A stretch of DNA of 64,000 nt from Cytophagales bacterium UBA2561 (GCA_002340355.1 DDLX01000045.1:1-64000); one strand, 5' to 3'; positions 26,904-35,825 are shown, numbered from the stretch's first letter. Notes: generated by a model from the letters alone, not told the origin. A program made the numbers and translations.

Positions 26904-26942
26904 TGAGTCGGGAGACTCATTTCATGGTTACGCCTGAGTCTC
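26904..26942 (+). promoter_or_regulatory. Leader with mutually exclusive hairpins
   Basis: Three matching segments occur: TGAGTC (26904-26909), GACTCA (26914-26919) and TGAGTC (26935-26940). The middle one can pair with the first (GGGA tetraloop) or, extended to GAGACTCA/TGAGTCTC, with the third. Two exclusive structures of this kind at the 5' end of a transcript suggest attenuation or a protein-binding leader, but no known riboswitch is recognised. Confidence 0.35.
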
Positions 26943-27027
26943 GCAAGCTAAGACTTGGACAAACGAGTTTAATTCCTTTTGACTTTTACCGATTTTTTCA
27001 CGGTTCAACTAATAATTCTTAAAAATA

Positions 27028-28218
27028 ATGTCTCAAATAGATAATAAAATATTAAAACTTATTGAGGAAAGCCTAAGTGAATTTGAGTCTTCCAAAGGAA
27101 GCATTGCCAACAGAATAAAAAAACTAAAAAGAGCTGCTGAATTAGGCGAATATACAAATACCACAGCATGGTGTGAACTTCAATTAGGCAATCCAAAATA
27201 TACTGCTGTTGCACAAGAATATATTGATTATTTTATTGAATATTCTGAGACAAAAGATGAAAAACATCTCACTAAATTAGAAAATACTAAATCTAAATTT
27301 AAAAGGCTTGGTTTTATATTATCGGAAGATAACGCTAATGAAATTAGCCAAGAGCTAACAATGAAAGCTCATAAATCATTTGGAGGACTCGAAAACATTG
27401 AATTTATAGAGGAAATATACAATGACTTAATTCGAAAAAAAGCGGGTAATGATGGAACTCATTATAAGTCTAACTTGGGTAAACATTTAGCTTTTATCAA
27501 AAGTGGCGCACATCGAAAAGCAACTTTTATTTTTAACCAAATCGCCTTCAAAAATGTCCCAAGAACAAGTTTTGATTATTTAAAATCCGCAGTAGATGAT
27601 AGACTTTTGGATTTGAACCCTGAATTAGCAGAACAATTAATGGTAATTTTTAAGTCTGTATCATCTAATTCTAAAGAAGAACTATCTCAGTCTTTGACAA
27701 CATGTAGAAGAATTATAGAAAAGTTTGCTGACATTGTGTTTCCTCCAAGAGACGAACTACATAAAGGGCGGAAAGTAGGTAATACCCAGTATATGAATAG
27801 ATTATGGGCATTTATTGATTTGGTAATAGAAAGTGACTCTAATAAAAAATTAGCTCAAAGTCATTTAGAATATTTAGGAAAATATTTAGAAGCAACTCAT
27901 AAAATATCAAATAAGGGAGTTCATGCTAATTTGACAAGAATAGAGGCAATAAAAGCAGTTTTTCATCTGTATTTAATATTTGCAGATTTACTTGAACATT
28001 TAGATATAGAAGTTAAATCTGATGGAAAAATAGATATTAATAAGGCTACACTTGATGAACTAGAGGCATTAGGCGGTATATCACGAGCAACTGCAAAAGA
28101 AATAGTCAAAGCTCGCATTAATTTAGGTGCATTGGATAAAGATAAACTTTTGTCTCTAAAAGGCATTGGTAATAAAACAATTTTAAAATTAAACGAACAT
28201 TTTAAAATATTGATGTGA
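27028..28218 (+). CDS. AbiTii-like protein with helix-hairpin-helix C-terminus
   Basis: A 396-residue soluble protein. The N-terminus (NKILKLIEESLSEFESS, RIKKLKRAAELGEY, TAWCELQLGNPKY) resembles the AbiTii domain of abortive-infection proteins. A helical middle (TCRRIIEKFADIVFPP, NRLWAFIDLV, ISNKGVHANLTRIEAIKAV) resembles HEPN-type or related RNase-like helical domains, though the classic R-x4-6-H motif is not clear. Residues 334-396 hold a ComEA-like helix-hairpin-helix (INKATLDELEALGGISR, LSLKGIGNKT) for nucleic-acid binding. This suggests an antiviral effector that senses or cuts nucleic acid. It is monocistronic, behind a structured leader, between Uma2 genes and a decayed toxin-antitoxin pair. 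The N-terminal match is moderate. Confidence 0.65.
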   Translation: MSQIDNKILKLIEESLSEFESSKGSIANRIKKLKRAAELGEYTNTTAWCELQLGNPKYTAVAQEYIDYFIEYSETKDEKHLTKLENTKSKFKRLGFILSEDNANEISQELTMKAHKSFGGLENIEFIEEIYNDLIRKKAGNDGTHYKSNLGKHLAFIKSGAHRKATFIFNQIAFKNVPRTSFDYLKSAVDDRLLDLNPELAEQLMVIFKSVSSNSKEELSQSLTTCRRIIEKFADIVFPPRDELHKGRKVGNTQYMNRLWAFIDLVIESDSNKKLAQSHLEYLGKYLEATHKISNKGVHANLTRIEAIKAVFHLYLIFADLLEHLDIEVKSDGKIDINKATLDELEALGGISRATAKEIVKARINLGALDKDKLLSLKGIGNKTILKLNEHFKILM

Positions 28219-28410
28219 TTTTTGCCCCCATTTGCCGTAGTATTAAGCTTAGCGTCACGAAATCGTAAACATACTACAAATCTTCAGATTCAAGGTTCGG
28301 ATATTCAGCCAATTCGCATCAAACAGGATTTTCATATTTTTGATTCCCTTAAAAATCAGCTTTAAAACTTGTAAATTTGTGCATTCCATAAAAAAATAAA
28401 TCAAATATTC

Positions 28411-28635
28411 ATGGAACTCTCAGACCAAAAGTTAAAAGAGGTTATCAAAGCTCTTTTACTGGAATTGCTGGCTGAAAATCGGGCATTATTTTACGAAATC
28501 GTCAAGGAAATCATCATCAAAGTCTTTGAAAATGAAGGTATGAAAAACACAATGGCAGAAGTCGAAGATCATAATTAATCCATTGATATAGAGGGAGTTT
28601 ACGCCATTTTAGACGAAAATTTAGCCCAAGAATAA
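28411..28635 (+). pseudogene. Antitoxin-like gene cut by a stop codon
   Basis: From the ATG the frame reads MELSDQKLKEVIKALLLELL and on to EVEDHN, 55 residues, then TAA at 28576-28578. The same frame resumes as SIDIEGVYAILDENLAQE and ends at 28633-28635, two bases before the toxin ATG. The resumed part matches the usual end of small RelB/HigA-like antitoxins paired with RelE-type toxins, so the TAA is probably a mutated CAA. A 55-residue product could still be made. -7 box TAAATTTG lies at 28372-28379. Confidence 0.6.
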
Positions 28636-28637
28636 TT

Positions 28638-28928
28638 ATGAAACTGGATATTTGCCGAAGTTTTACCAAAGACACCCGAAAGGTAAAAGATAAAGTTTTA
28701 AATAAGCGTCTAAAAGCAAAGTTAGACGAAATCAAAGAAGCAGTCGAAAATACTGAAGCTGACGAACTTCCTGAAATTAAAGAAATGCTCAAAATGGAAG
28801 GTTCGGAAAACGCCTATCGAATTAAGGTCGGATAAATTAATTGAAGAAGAAAAAAGGATGAAGATAACCGATTTTTTTCATTCAAACGCTTTTTACATCA
28901 CAAGAATATTTATCGAAAATTTCCCTAA
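28638..28928 (+). pseudogene. RelE/ParE-type toxin gene with in-frame stops
   Basis: The frame opens MKLDICRSFTKDTRKVKDKV and reaches ENAYRIKVG at residue 65, then TAA at 28833. After a second stop (TGA 28842) the same frame contains FKRFLHHKNIYRKFP and TAA at 28926-28928. The N-terminal half and this C-terminal RFLH-K-IYRKFP end are the two halves of a typical 90-97-residue RelE-superfamily mRNA interferase. The lost middle carries the core strands, so the toxin is very likely inactive. It pairs with the interrupted antitoxin upstream. Confidence 0.7.
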
Positions 28929-28956
28929 AAATTAAATTGGAAAACAACACCAAAAT

Positions 28957-28988
28957 TTTGGCATTCATAAGCAAAAATTTTATCTTTA
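28957..28988 (+). promoter_or_regulatory. Putative promoter of the small HTH-like gene
   Basis: TTTG at 28957-28960, 20 bases, then TATCTTTA at 28981-28988 (seven of eight consensus positions), 30 bases before the ATG at 29019. Confidence 0.5.
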
Positions 28989-29018
28989 CCATTAATAATT
29001 TATTTGGAATACTTCAAA

Positions 29019-29207
29019 ATGATTGATAAAGAAGATATTAATAATTTAGTAAAAGTTAGCACATTTGCAAGAAAAGCAGAGTTTTCAACAAAGTATGCTT
29101 ACGACCTAATCAAAGAACAAAAAATAGACATTGTTTTAATTGATGGGGTTAAATTTGTGGATTTGCGAAACTTACCTGAAAAAATTAAAGCACGAATAAA
29201 AAATTAA
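29019..29207 (+). CDS. Small excisionase-like helix-turn-helix protein
   Basis: A 62-residue protein. VKVSTFARKAEFSTKYAYDL fits a winged-helix helix-turn-helix of the MerR/excisionase type, followed by a short strand IVLIDGVKFVDL and a basic end. It should bind DNA, but no partner recombinase is visible. The ATG at 29019 was chosen over an upstream TTG because it follows a promoter-like pair at 28957-28988. The resemblance is limited to the motif. Confidence 0.55.
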   Translation: MIDKEDINNLVKVSTFARKAEFSTKYAYDLIKEQKIDIVLIDGVKFVDLRNLPEKIKARIKN

Positions 29208-29299
29208 ACTTTATTTTTTTTGATTTTTACTTAATAGTTGTATAAGTTTGTAATAATATAACTTTAAACCTGTGTTTATACAAAAACTTTTTCCAAATC

Positions 29300-29653
29300 A
29301 TGAAAAATTCCAGTCAAAATCCAACTATTTCTTCTTCTTCGTGCCTCAAGGATACCGAAGCACTTTTGTCATTTACCGATGAACTATTAGAGTTTTGTAC
29401 GCCCGAAGAAATTATCGAATTGTTGGATAGTTTACCTGCTATTTTAACTCATGTACAAGTAGGTGTTAGTAGTTATGAGATAAGTATATTGGAACATATC
29501 AAAAGGTATTTTTGGAATATTTATAAACTACAAATCCAAAAAAAACACGAAACTGAAAAAGAACAATTACTAATGGAATTCGAAGACAAACTCCACACAT
29601 TTACGAAAAGTTCAAGAAGCAGAAATTCCACAACGAAGCATGAAGGAAAATAA
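29300..29653 (+). CDS. Small hypothetical protein
   Basis: A 117-residue protein I do not recognise. A Ser-rich N-terminus is followed by an acidic amphipathic helix (LLSFTDELLEFCTPEEIIEL), another predicted helix and a charged C-terminal coil (KKHETEKEQLLMEFEDKL). There is no signal peptide or membrane segment. It follows the HTH-like gene on the same strand after 92 bases and has its own TAACTTTA box at 29259-29266, so a separate transcript is plausible. It could be a lineage-specific orphan. Confidence 0.5.
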   Translation: MKNSSQNPTISSSSCLKDTEALLSFTDELLEFCTPEEIIELLDSLPAILTHVQVGVSSYEISILEHIKRYFWNIYKLQIQKKHETEKEQLLMEFEDKLHTFTKSSRSRNSTTKHEGK

Positions 29654-29778
29654 TAAGTCTTGAAAAATTGTAAAACTGGTATATTCAATAGACTCAAACA
29701 GAAAAATCAATTTTTAAGGCATGATATAAGATATGTCAAAACATTCAGAACAAGTTAATTTAAAACACCATTAATATT

Positions 29779-31026
29779 TTAATACAAATAATACTTCTTT
29801 GATTTGGCTTGGAATTGTTTTGCACCAGCATACCAGAGATATTTAATATCTTGAAAACGAAAATTCCGACTAAATAATGTCCGAATTTTATCCGAACCAC
29901 AACTCAAGTCAAACATTCGCAAGCGGTCAGCCGTGATATTGGTGAACGGGTTTTTATGCGGGTACATTTCATGATTGACTTGCATGACATAAAACTGAAT
30001 TTCAGAGAGTTTAGCATGACGATAATCCGTGATACAAACTTGTACGCCGTGGATCATCATTCCTTTTTTAGAACCATAAAAAGGCTTGTAGGAAATAGGT
30101 CGAAAGTGAATTCCTCTGAGATTTAGGGCATTTAACTTTTTGGCAAATTTCACAGGATCAATCCATTCAGCAGCAAAAGTTTCAAATGGCAACGTATAAC
30201 CCACTCCAATCGAAAAGGCAGAAACTTCACCTAAAATTCCTGAAATCGGATAAAAATGAGCTGAATGACTATGCGGAACATGAGGAGAAGTAGGTACCCA
30301 AGGCAAACCTGTTTCTTGAAAAGTCATATCTCTACTCCAGCCTTGCATTTTGATTACGGCTAGCTTACATTGTTTTCCATTTTTAAGCATTTTTTCACCA
30401 TTCAATAATTTGGCTAACTCGCCACACGTCAAGCCATACCGATAGGGAATTTTATACTGACTAATGAAAGAAATGAACTTATCTTCAGGTAAATAGCCTT
30501 CTACAATTTTACCACCCAACGGATTCGGACGATCTAAAATAACAACCTCTTTACCATTTTCGGCGGCAGCTTCCATCACCAAACCCATCGTACTGATATA
30601 AGTGTAAGACCGTGAACCAATATCTTGAATATCATAAACCAAAACATCTATATTTTTAAGCATCCAAGAAGCAGGTTTTCGGTAATTGCCATATAATGAA
30701 TACACCTTTAATCCTGTTTTTGTATCCGTAGAACTGCTCACATCATCACCAGCCGAAATATTTCCTCGAAGTCCATGTTCAGGAGCAAAAAGGGCAACCA
30801 AATTAACATTTTTAGCTTCATGTAAAATATCAATCGTAGAGCTATATTTTTCGTCAATACCCGTTGGATTGGTGATTAACCCAACTCGTTTCCCTGCTAA
30901 AATTCGAAAATTTTGATCTCTTAAAACTCTTAGCCCTGTCCGAACTTTGGGAATCAAGGTTTGTGCATGAGAGGTTTGTATAAAAAAAACAATGTTTAAA
31001 AATAAAATTAATATCCTCATTATCAA
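29779..31026 (-). CDS. namZ: Exo-beta-N-acetylmuramidase NamZ (DUF1343)
   Basis: A 415-residue secreted glycosidase of the NamZ/DUF1343 (GH171) family, which removes terminal MurNAc from peptidoglycan fragments. A signal peptide (ILILFLNIVFFIQTSHAQ) precedes the mature protein. Family hallmarks are GKRVGLITNPTG, LVALFAPEHGLRG, VLVYDIQDIGSRSYTYIST and VVILDRPNPLGG, then GLPWVPTSPHVPH. Length is normal. The gene is monocistronic. Cell-wall recycling partners were not seen nearby, although a dipeptide epimerase is elsewhere in the window. Confidence 0.92.
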   Translation of the reverse strand: MIMRILILFLNIVFFIQTSHAQTLIPKVRTGLRVLRDQNFRILAGKRVGLITNPTGIDEKYSSTIDILHEAKNVNLVALFAPEHGLRGNISAGDDVSSSTDTKTGLKVYSLYGNYRKPASWMLKNIDVLVYDIQDIGSRSYTYISTMGLVMEAAAENGKEVVILDRPNPLGGKIVEGYLPEDKFISFISQYKIPYRYGLTCGELAKLLNGEKMLKNGKQCKLAVIKMQGWSRDMTFQETGLPWVPTSPHVPHSHSAHFYPISGILGEVSAFSIGVGYTLPFETFAAEWIDPVKFAKKLNALNLRGIHFRPISYKPFYGSKKGMMIHGVQVCITDYRHAKLSEIQFYVMQVNHEMYPHKNPFTNITADRLRMFDLSCGSDKIRTLFSRNFRFQDIKYLWYAGAKQFQAKSKKYYLY

Positions 31027-31272
31027 TATTTTATGTTTTTATTAATTATTAATATTTATATCATTTTGAATTACTATGACTCTATTTTTGACAAAACACG
31101 GAAAAAATGAAGTAAAAATGGATGTAAAAAATGGTAAAAACAATGTAAAATCTTTATTCAATTTTTAGGAAGGAAAGTACGTATTAAACATAACTTTCAG
31201 AGAGTTATGAAGTTAAACAGATTGTTTACATTCCAAAGCAAGAAAATATATCTTTTTAGACAGTTATGTTTC

Positions 31273-32106
31273 TTAGTTTTGGGATGTTTTCTTTATTTTT
31301 TTCAGGGGTTGATAACAAATGGAAAATGTGTTACTCGGTTGTAAATCCGTATGAGTTTGGAGGGCATAATCTAGCTTGAAATTCCACCAATGAAATCCTA
31401 CTCCAAATGTATTTAGGAATGGTTTTGTTGAAACTCCTGTTCGAGCAATAATTTTTGGCGTAATGGCGTATTCGATTCCTGCTTGAATAGAGGGTTCAAA
31501 ATCAATATCTTTAGTAGTTTGTAAGTTGATAATCAGATTTTTATTTGGAAAATAGGAAGCCCCTACTTTCATAATTGTCGGATGGCGTTCGTCTTGAAAG
31601 TCAGCCAATTTTGCCCGATTCAGATTGTAAATGTGCGCGCCAATGGCAAAGTCTTTTCGGAGCAACATTTTTCCACCCATTTCAGCTACCCAAGTACGTT
31701 GTGTTCCTAAAGATTCAGCAGAAACTTGCAAATAATTGATTTTAAAGCCAATACTTGCCGTTCTGATTTTATGTCCAATCCCAAAACCCAAAAGAGTCTC
31801 TTGATACAAGTCGCCTCCAAAACGAGCTAGACTAATTCCAGCTACACCGTATTGAATTGGGATAATTGCTCCAAAGTATATGGTATTTAGCTCAGGTAGG
31901 AAAAATTGATTTTGATATCCTGTAAAAAAGGCTTTTTCTTCCGTCCAAGCCAATGCTCCAATATTATTTAGTATTGAAAACTCATCAGATAGTATAACGT
32001 CTGCCTTACTTAAAGCATCGGAACGTCCACCTGAAAAACCATTAAATACTTGAGCAAAAACTTGGAAATGAATAAAGAAAAATACGAGAGGAAGGAGACT
32101 TCGCAC
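31273..32106 (-). CDS. PorV/PorQ-like outer membrane protein
   Basis: A 277-residue protein with a signal peptide (LLPLVFFFIHFQVFAQ) and alternating strands that fit an outer-membrane beta barrel. Features shared with the PorV/PorQ-type family of Bacteroidota are SGGRSDALSKADVILSDEFSI near the N-terminus, ILNNIGALAW, and later strands IQAGIEYAITPKIIARTG and FGVGFHWWNFKLDYA. Such barrels shuttle or anchor type IX secretion cargo or are lineage-specific. No por gene cluster is adjacent, so the role is open. Confidence 0.75.
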   Translation of the reverse strand: MRSLLPLVFFFIHFQVFAQVFNGFSGGRSDALSKADVILSDEFSILNNIGALAWTEEKAFFTGYQNQFFLPELNTIYFGAIIPIQYGVAGISLARFGGDLYQETLLGFGIGHKIRTASIGFKINYLQVSAESLGTQRTWVAEMGGKMLLRKDFAIGAHIYNLNRAKLADFQDERHPTIMKVGASYFPNKNLIINLQTTKDIDFEPSIQAGIEYAITPKIIARTGVSTKPFLNTFGVGFHWWNFKLDYALQTHTDLQPSNTFSICYQPLKKIKKTSQN

Positions 32107-32171
32107 GGTAATTTGTAATAAATGAGGTTGTTAGAAAGAATATATTGCGAAAACTTAAAAAAATAAAAAAG

Positions 32172-32245
32172 TAGCGAGGACGGGAGTTGAACCCGTGACC
32201 TCAGGGTTATGAATCCTGCGCTCTAACCAACTGAGCTACCTCGCC
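32172..32245 (-). tRNA. tRNA-Met(CAT)
   Basis: A 74-base cloverleaf on the minus strand. The acceptor GGCGAGG pairs with CCTCGCT (one G-U), the D arm starts TAGCTCAGTTGG, the anticodon CAT is at 32209-32211 in TTCATAA, and the T arm is GGGTTCAACTCC. G1-U72 and the absence of the initiator C1-A mismatch favour the elongator, although a lysidine-modified Ile-CAU tRNA is not excluded. CCA is not encoded. Confidence 0.95.
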
Positions 32246-32272
32246 ATGACTCCTATAAGGAATTTTGCGATG

Positions 32273-32303
32273 CAAAGGTAGTGTGTTTTTTTATTATATC
32301 AAA
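32273..32303 (-). promoter_or_regulatory. Promoter of tRNA-Met
   Basis: On the minus strand TTTG (32303-32300), 19 bases, then TACCTTTG (32280-32273), 28 bases before the tRNA. An exact consensus match. Confidence 0.7.
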
Positions 32304-32525
32304 ATAGAAATCAAAAAACATACTACTTTTTTTATGATGATAAAAAGTAAATTTTAATATAGAATTTTATGAAATAGTTTGGTCTAAAAATTGTGAGTAT
32401 ATTAACAAACTGATTCGATAAGAACAGTAGGCTGTATCTGATTCGTAGTCTTTTTTAAAAGCCCACACCTTCAACTTATTACTTATTCTAAGTTTTATTT
32501 AAACATCAGTTAAAATCAGAAACAT

Positions 32526-33128
32526 ATGGGTTGGTTTTCCTTAAAATCATGGTGTACTCCTAAGAGCCTCTCTCGAACTCAGCAAAATGCCCAACAGAAA
32601 TTTTCGGCTTTCGAAGAAATTAAATACCTAAAAACCAGAGACAAAATCAAATCTCATAATCTACGTTCGGGAGAAGTTATTTTAGAGATTTGTTGGATTC
32701 AAACTCGTTTTTTTTCAATGAATGATTTGATAATTAATTTTTTTAGGAGTATGGGTATCCGTACTGAAGAAACAGCTTTTGATAATCGCCGCATTAATTT
32801 TGAAAAGCAACGTCTTTCCAAGGAAGAAGCTCTTGATAAGATTTTTTATGGATTGAAAAGTAAGCCTAATTTTACATTAATTGATTATCCAATTTCGGCT
32901 GAAAAAGCACAGGAATATACTCAAGAGGTGATAGATTTCTTTGATGAACCTCGTTTTTATGGTTATGAATCAAAGATTTATCAAAAATCTTTGGATCTAT
33001 CAGATTTGTGGAAATCAGGGGGCTTTTTGATTGTAGATAATGAAAAAGTAGGCATTTTTTGGGTGAATGACTTGTACGATTGGATTGAGCCTGAATTTTC
33101 TCCTTTGTTTAGTTCATTTATTGGCTAA
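32526..33128 (+). CDS. Hypothetical protein
   Basis: A 200-residue soluble protein, family not recognised. Charged helices (QRLSKEEALDKIFYGL, AEKAQEYTQEVIDFFDE) alternate with a predicted strand pair GGFLIVDNEKVGIFWVNDLYDW. No catalytic motif, Cys cluster or signal peptide is visible; the C-terminus is FSPLFSSFIG. It stands alone, convergent with ppk across an inverted repeat. It could be an immunity-like or lineage-specific protein, but nothing in the context supports a choice. Confidence 0.6.
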   Translation: MGWFSLKSWCTPKSLSRTQQNAQQKFSAFEEIKYLKTRDKIKSHNLRSGEVILEICWIQTRFFSMNDLIINFFRSMGIRTEETAFDNRRINFEKQRLSKEEALDKIFYGLKSKPNFTLIDYPISAEKAQEYTQEVIDFFDEPRFYGYESKIYQKSLDLSDLWKSGGFLIVDNEKVGIFWVNDLYDWIEPEFSPLFSSFIG

Positions 33129-33143
33129 AAGAATATTACTAAT

Positions 33144-33240
33144 AGTTCGTAAGTTTTGTCTAACCTTCTAATATTTTACAATATTTATTATAAATAAATT
33201 ACAATTTTAGAAAATCATATTGACAGAAAACTTACGAACT
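33144..33240. repeat. 97-base element with 14-base terminal inverted repeats
   Basis: AGTTCGTAAGTTTT at 33144-33157 is matched exactly in reverse complement at 33227-33240, extended by GTC/GAC with a two-base bulge. The 69-base interior is AT-rich. It lies between convergent genes. It could be a miniature inverted-repeat element, since no other copy was noticed in this window, or an unusually long bidirectional terminator. No target-site duplication is evident. Confidence 0.5.
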
Positions 33241-33255
33241 GTTGAATTTTAGGAT

Positions 33256-35400
33256 CTATAAAATTTCTAATACTTCTTCTTGAGTTACTTCACTCGGTGC
33301 AAACAATAACTCTGAGTCTAATTGCTCTTCGAATAGTTCAAAAAATGCTTTGTGTGAATCGAAAAGTGGATTTCCATCTAATGGAACAGGCTCATAACTT
33401 GCATCTTCCTGCATCTGATAAGTATTGTAATTATCTTTTAAGTTGTATTGCAAAATAGTAACCGCTTGTTTTCGACAATCCTCATCTGTTAATAAAAAGA
33501 GAGACTCAATACGGCGATCAAAGCTACGTACCATTGCATCTGCACTACCACTAAAAATCTTAGGCTCTCCGTTGCTGTGGAAGTAATAAATTCGAGAATG
33601 TTCTAAAAAATTACCAACCATCGAATACACCTCAATATTTTCACTCAACCCTTTTCGTCCAGGGCGCAGGGAACAAATTCCGCGTACAATTAACTTCACT
33701 GGCACACCAGCTTGAGAAGCTTCATACAAGGCATCAATTAACTTGGTATCTTGTAATGAATTGACTTTGAATACAATGCCTGAAGGTAATCCTTTTTGGG
33801 CATTTTTGATTTCGGTCTGAATTAAGGCAAGCATTCCACTTCGCATATTTTCGGGAGCGGTCAAAAGCAAATTATAATTGTGCAGTTGTGAATGTCCTGT
33901 AATTACGTTGAAAAACTCTGAAACATCATCAGCATATTCTTCACTGGTACTTAGAAGCCCCAAATCAGTATATAATTTGGCTGTACTTTCGTTATAATTT
34001 CCTGTGGACATATGCACATAACGGCGTACACGATCTTCTTCTTTTCGGACAACTAGCATTAATTTGGTGTGTGTTTTTAGATTACTTACACCATAAATGA
34101 CAAAACAACCTGCACGCTGTAATTTGTTAGCTTCCAAGATATTATTTTCCTCATCAAAACGAGCTTTAACCTCAAAAAGTACAGAGACGTGTTTACCATT
34201 TTCTGCGGCTCGTAAAAGTGCTGCTGTAACTCTAGAGTCTTTAGCAAGCCGATAAATCGTAATTTTAATCGCTAAAACATTTGGATCATCTGCAGACTGT
34301 TCCAATAATTGAAGTACAGGTTCAAAACTATGATACGGGTGATGTAATAAAATATCACGGCGTTTAATTTCCTGAAAGATATCTTCAAACTTATCAGTCT
34401 CAAATCCAATTGGTGGAATATTATCAGGGATTCTGGGCAAGGTATGCAAGAATTCCTTATGAAATGCAATTTCCATTAGTCCTGTGAAATCCAGTAAACT
34501 GGTGTATGCAAAGACATTATCTTCAGTCAAATTCCATCGTTCGACAAGGGTTTTAAGCATCCATTTTGAACAAGTTTTTTCAACCTCCAATCGAACTACT
34601 CGCCCTGTTCTACGGGTACGTAACTTGCGCTTCATTTCCTCCAAAAAATTCATATCGGAGTCATCCTCATCTAAGGCAAATTCGCCATCCCGTGTAATTC
34701 GGAACAAGTTGATAGATAAAATCTCAACATTCCGAAACAACTTAGAAATATGCTCTCGTACTGTTTCTTCAATCGGTACAAAGATAATTTCGTCATCTCT
34801 TTCTAAAGTAAAAAAACGGGGTAGATTTTGGGGGATTTGAACAAAAGATAATTTTTTATCCCGTTTTTTAGAAGTTTCGCTTTTCGTTACTACTCCAAAA
34901 ACTAACATCTTATTCATTAAGATTGGAAAAGGATGGTAATTATCATAAACCATCGGTGTTAGCATTGGGAAAATGGTGCGCTTAAAGTAATCAGCAATCG
35001 TATTTTTTTCGTCAGGATTAAGGTCATTGACTTTTAAAATACGAAATCCATTCTCGGCAAATTGAGGAATCAATTCTTGGTTATAGTATTTACGTTGTTC
35101 ACGTGTAAATTCATGAATTTCTTCAAACAATTTATCCCGAAAGGGTTGTTCACGTAAACCCGAAAAGTCAATACGTTGCTTGTTGTAATCTAAGTAATTA
35201 TAAAGACTACCGACCCGTACCATCAAAAATTCATCTAGATTAGAAGCAGTAATAGCCAGAAACTTTAATCGCTCAAAGATAGTGCGCTCCTCTTTTTTGG
35301 CTTGGTCAAGTACTCTATAATTAAATTGTAACCAACTCAAATCCCGACTGATATAATTACTTTTATTGATGAGTTGGGCGATTTTTTCTTTAGCGACCAT
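33256..35400 (-). CDS. ppk1: Polyphosphate kinase 1
   Basis: A 714-residue enzyme that polymerises the terminal phosphate of ATP into polyphosphate. The family start YISRDLSWLQFNYRVLDQA and the following NLDEFLMVRVG are present. The catalytic region has the phospho-accepting histidine in RYVHMSTGNYN, the second histidine in FLEHSRIYYF, and GSADAMVRSFDRRIE. The start at 35400 (MVAKEKIAQLI) was chosen because 22 additional residues from an ATG at 35466 are not family-like. No exopolyphosphatase lies beside it. Polyphosphate supports stress survival and motility in other bacteria. Confidence 0.95.
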   Translation of the reverse strand: MVAKEKIAQLINKSNYISRDLSWLQFNYRVLDQAKKEERTIFERLKFLAITASNLDEFLMVRVGSLYNYLDYNKQRIDFSGLREQPFRDKLFEEIHEFTREQRKYYNQELIPQFAENGFRILKVNDLNPDEKNTIADYFKRTIFPMLTPMVYDNYHPFPILMNKMLVFGVVTKSETSKKRDKKLSFVQIPQNLPRFFTLERDDEIIFVPIEETVREHISKLFRNVEILSINLFRITRDGEFALDEDDSDMNFLEEMKRKLRTRRTGRVVRLEVEKTCSKWMLKTLVERWNLTEDNVFAYTSLLDFTGLMEIAFHKEFLHTLPRIPDNIPPIGFETDKFEDIFQEIKRRDILLHHPYHSFEPVLQLLEQSADDPNVLAIKITIYRLAKDSRVTAALLRAAENGKHVSVLFEVKARFDEENNILEANKLQRAGCFVIYGVSNLKTHTKLMLVVRKEEDRVRRYVHMSTGNYNESTAKLYTDLGLLSTSEEYADDVSEFFNVITGHSQLHNYNLLLTAPENMRSGMLALIQTEIKNAQKGLPSGIVFKVNSLQDTKLIDALYEASQAGVPVKLIVRGICSLRPGRKGLSENIEVYSMVGNFLEHSRIYYFHSNGEPKIFSGSADAMVRSFDRRIESLFLLTDEDCRKQAVTILQYNLKDNYNTYQMQEDASYEPVPLDGNPLFDSHKAFFELFEEQLDSELLFAPSEVTQEEVLEIL

Positions 35401-35825
35401 AGTTATTTTTGGTTTGTATTTCTTATGAATAGCTTCATCTAATAAGGTAAAGAAGAACTTTGGCAATAAAGCCTCCTTTTTTCGTACACTTAATTCAAAT
35501 AGGTATTTAAGAATTTAGATTCGGGCTAAGTTATACTTTTTGTCCAAAATGACAAGTTTTTTTATTCAAAATTCAACACTTGAAATCATTTACTAATGCG
35601 TAGTAAGGTGATTCCTCATAAGAAAAATACTGGCGACGAGAATGCCTACAAAAGGTTGATAGAAAATGTTAATTTTCATAGAATTTTACATAGGAGTAGA
35701 TGTAAGATTTTCGGAACTCATATTTTTTTTGCAACTTTAACACATTAACACCAACACAAATAAAGGCAAGCTCACATTCAGGCAGTATATTTGTTCGCCT
35801 AGAGGCGGATGTTACATCTTATAAA
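35401..35825. other. Gap between divergent ppk1 and propeller-SpoIIE genes
   Basis: Holds the promoters of both divergent genes. A TAnnTTTG match, TATATTTG, lies at 35786-35793, 32 bases before the plus-strand gene, with a small CGCC-TAGA-GGCG hairpin just after it. A 50-residue open frame at 35596-35748 (MRSKVIPHKKNTGDENAYKR) is seen but has no homologue I recognise. Nothing else stands out. Confidence 0.45.

Noticed and set aside
31189..31209. A seven-base hairpin after the PorV-like gene as terminator
   Set aside because: Short stem, no T-run on the exit side and 64 bases from the stop.
32172..32245. Initiator tRNA-Met
   Set aside because: The acceptor stem starts with a G1-U72 pair and lacks the initiator mismatch, so elongator is preferred.
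35596..35748. A 50-residue open frame before the propeller-SpoIIE gene
   Set aside because: No recognised homologue; it overlaps the probable promoter of the next gene, so it was only mentioned as part of the gap.
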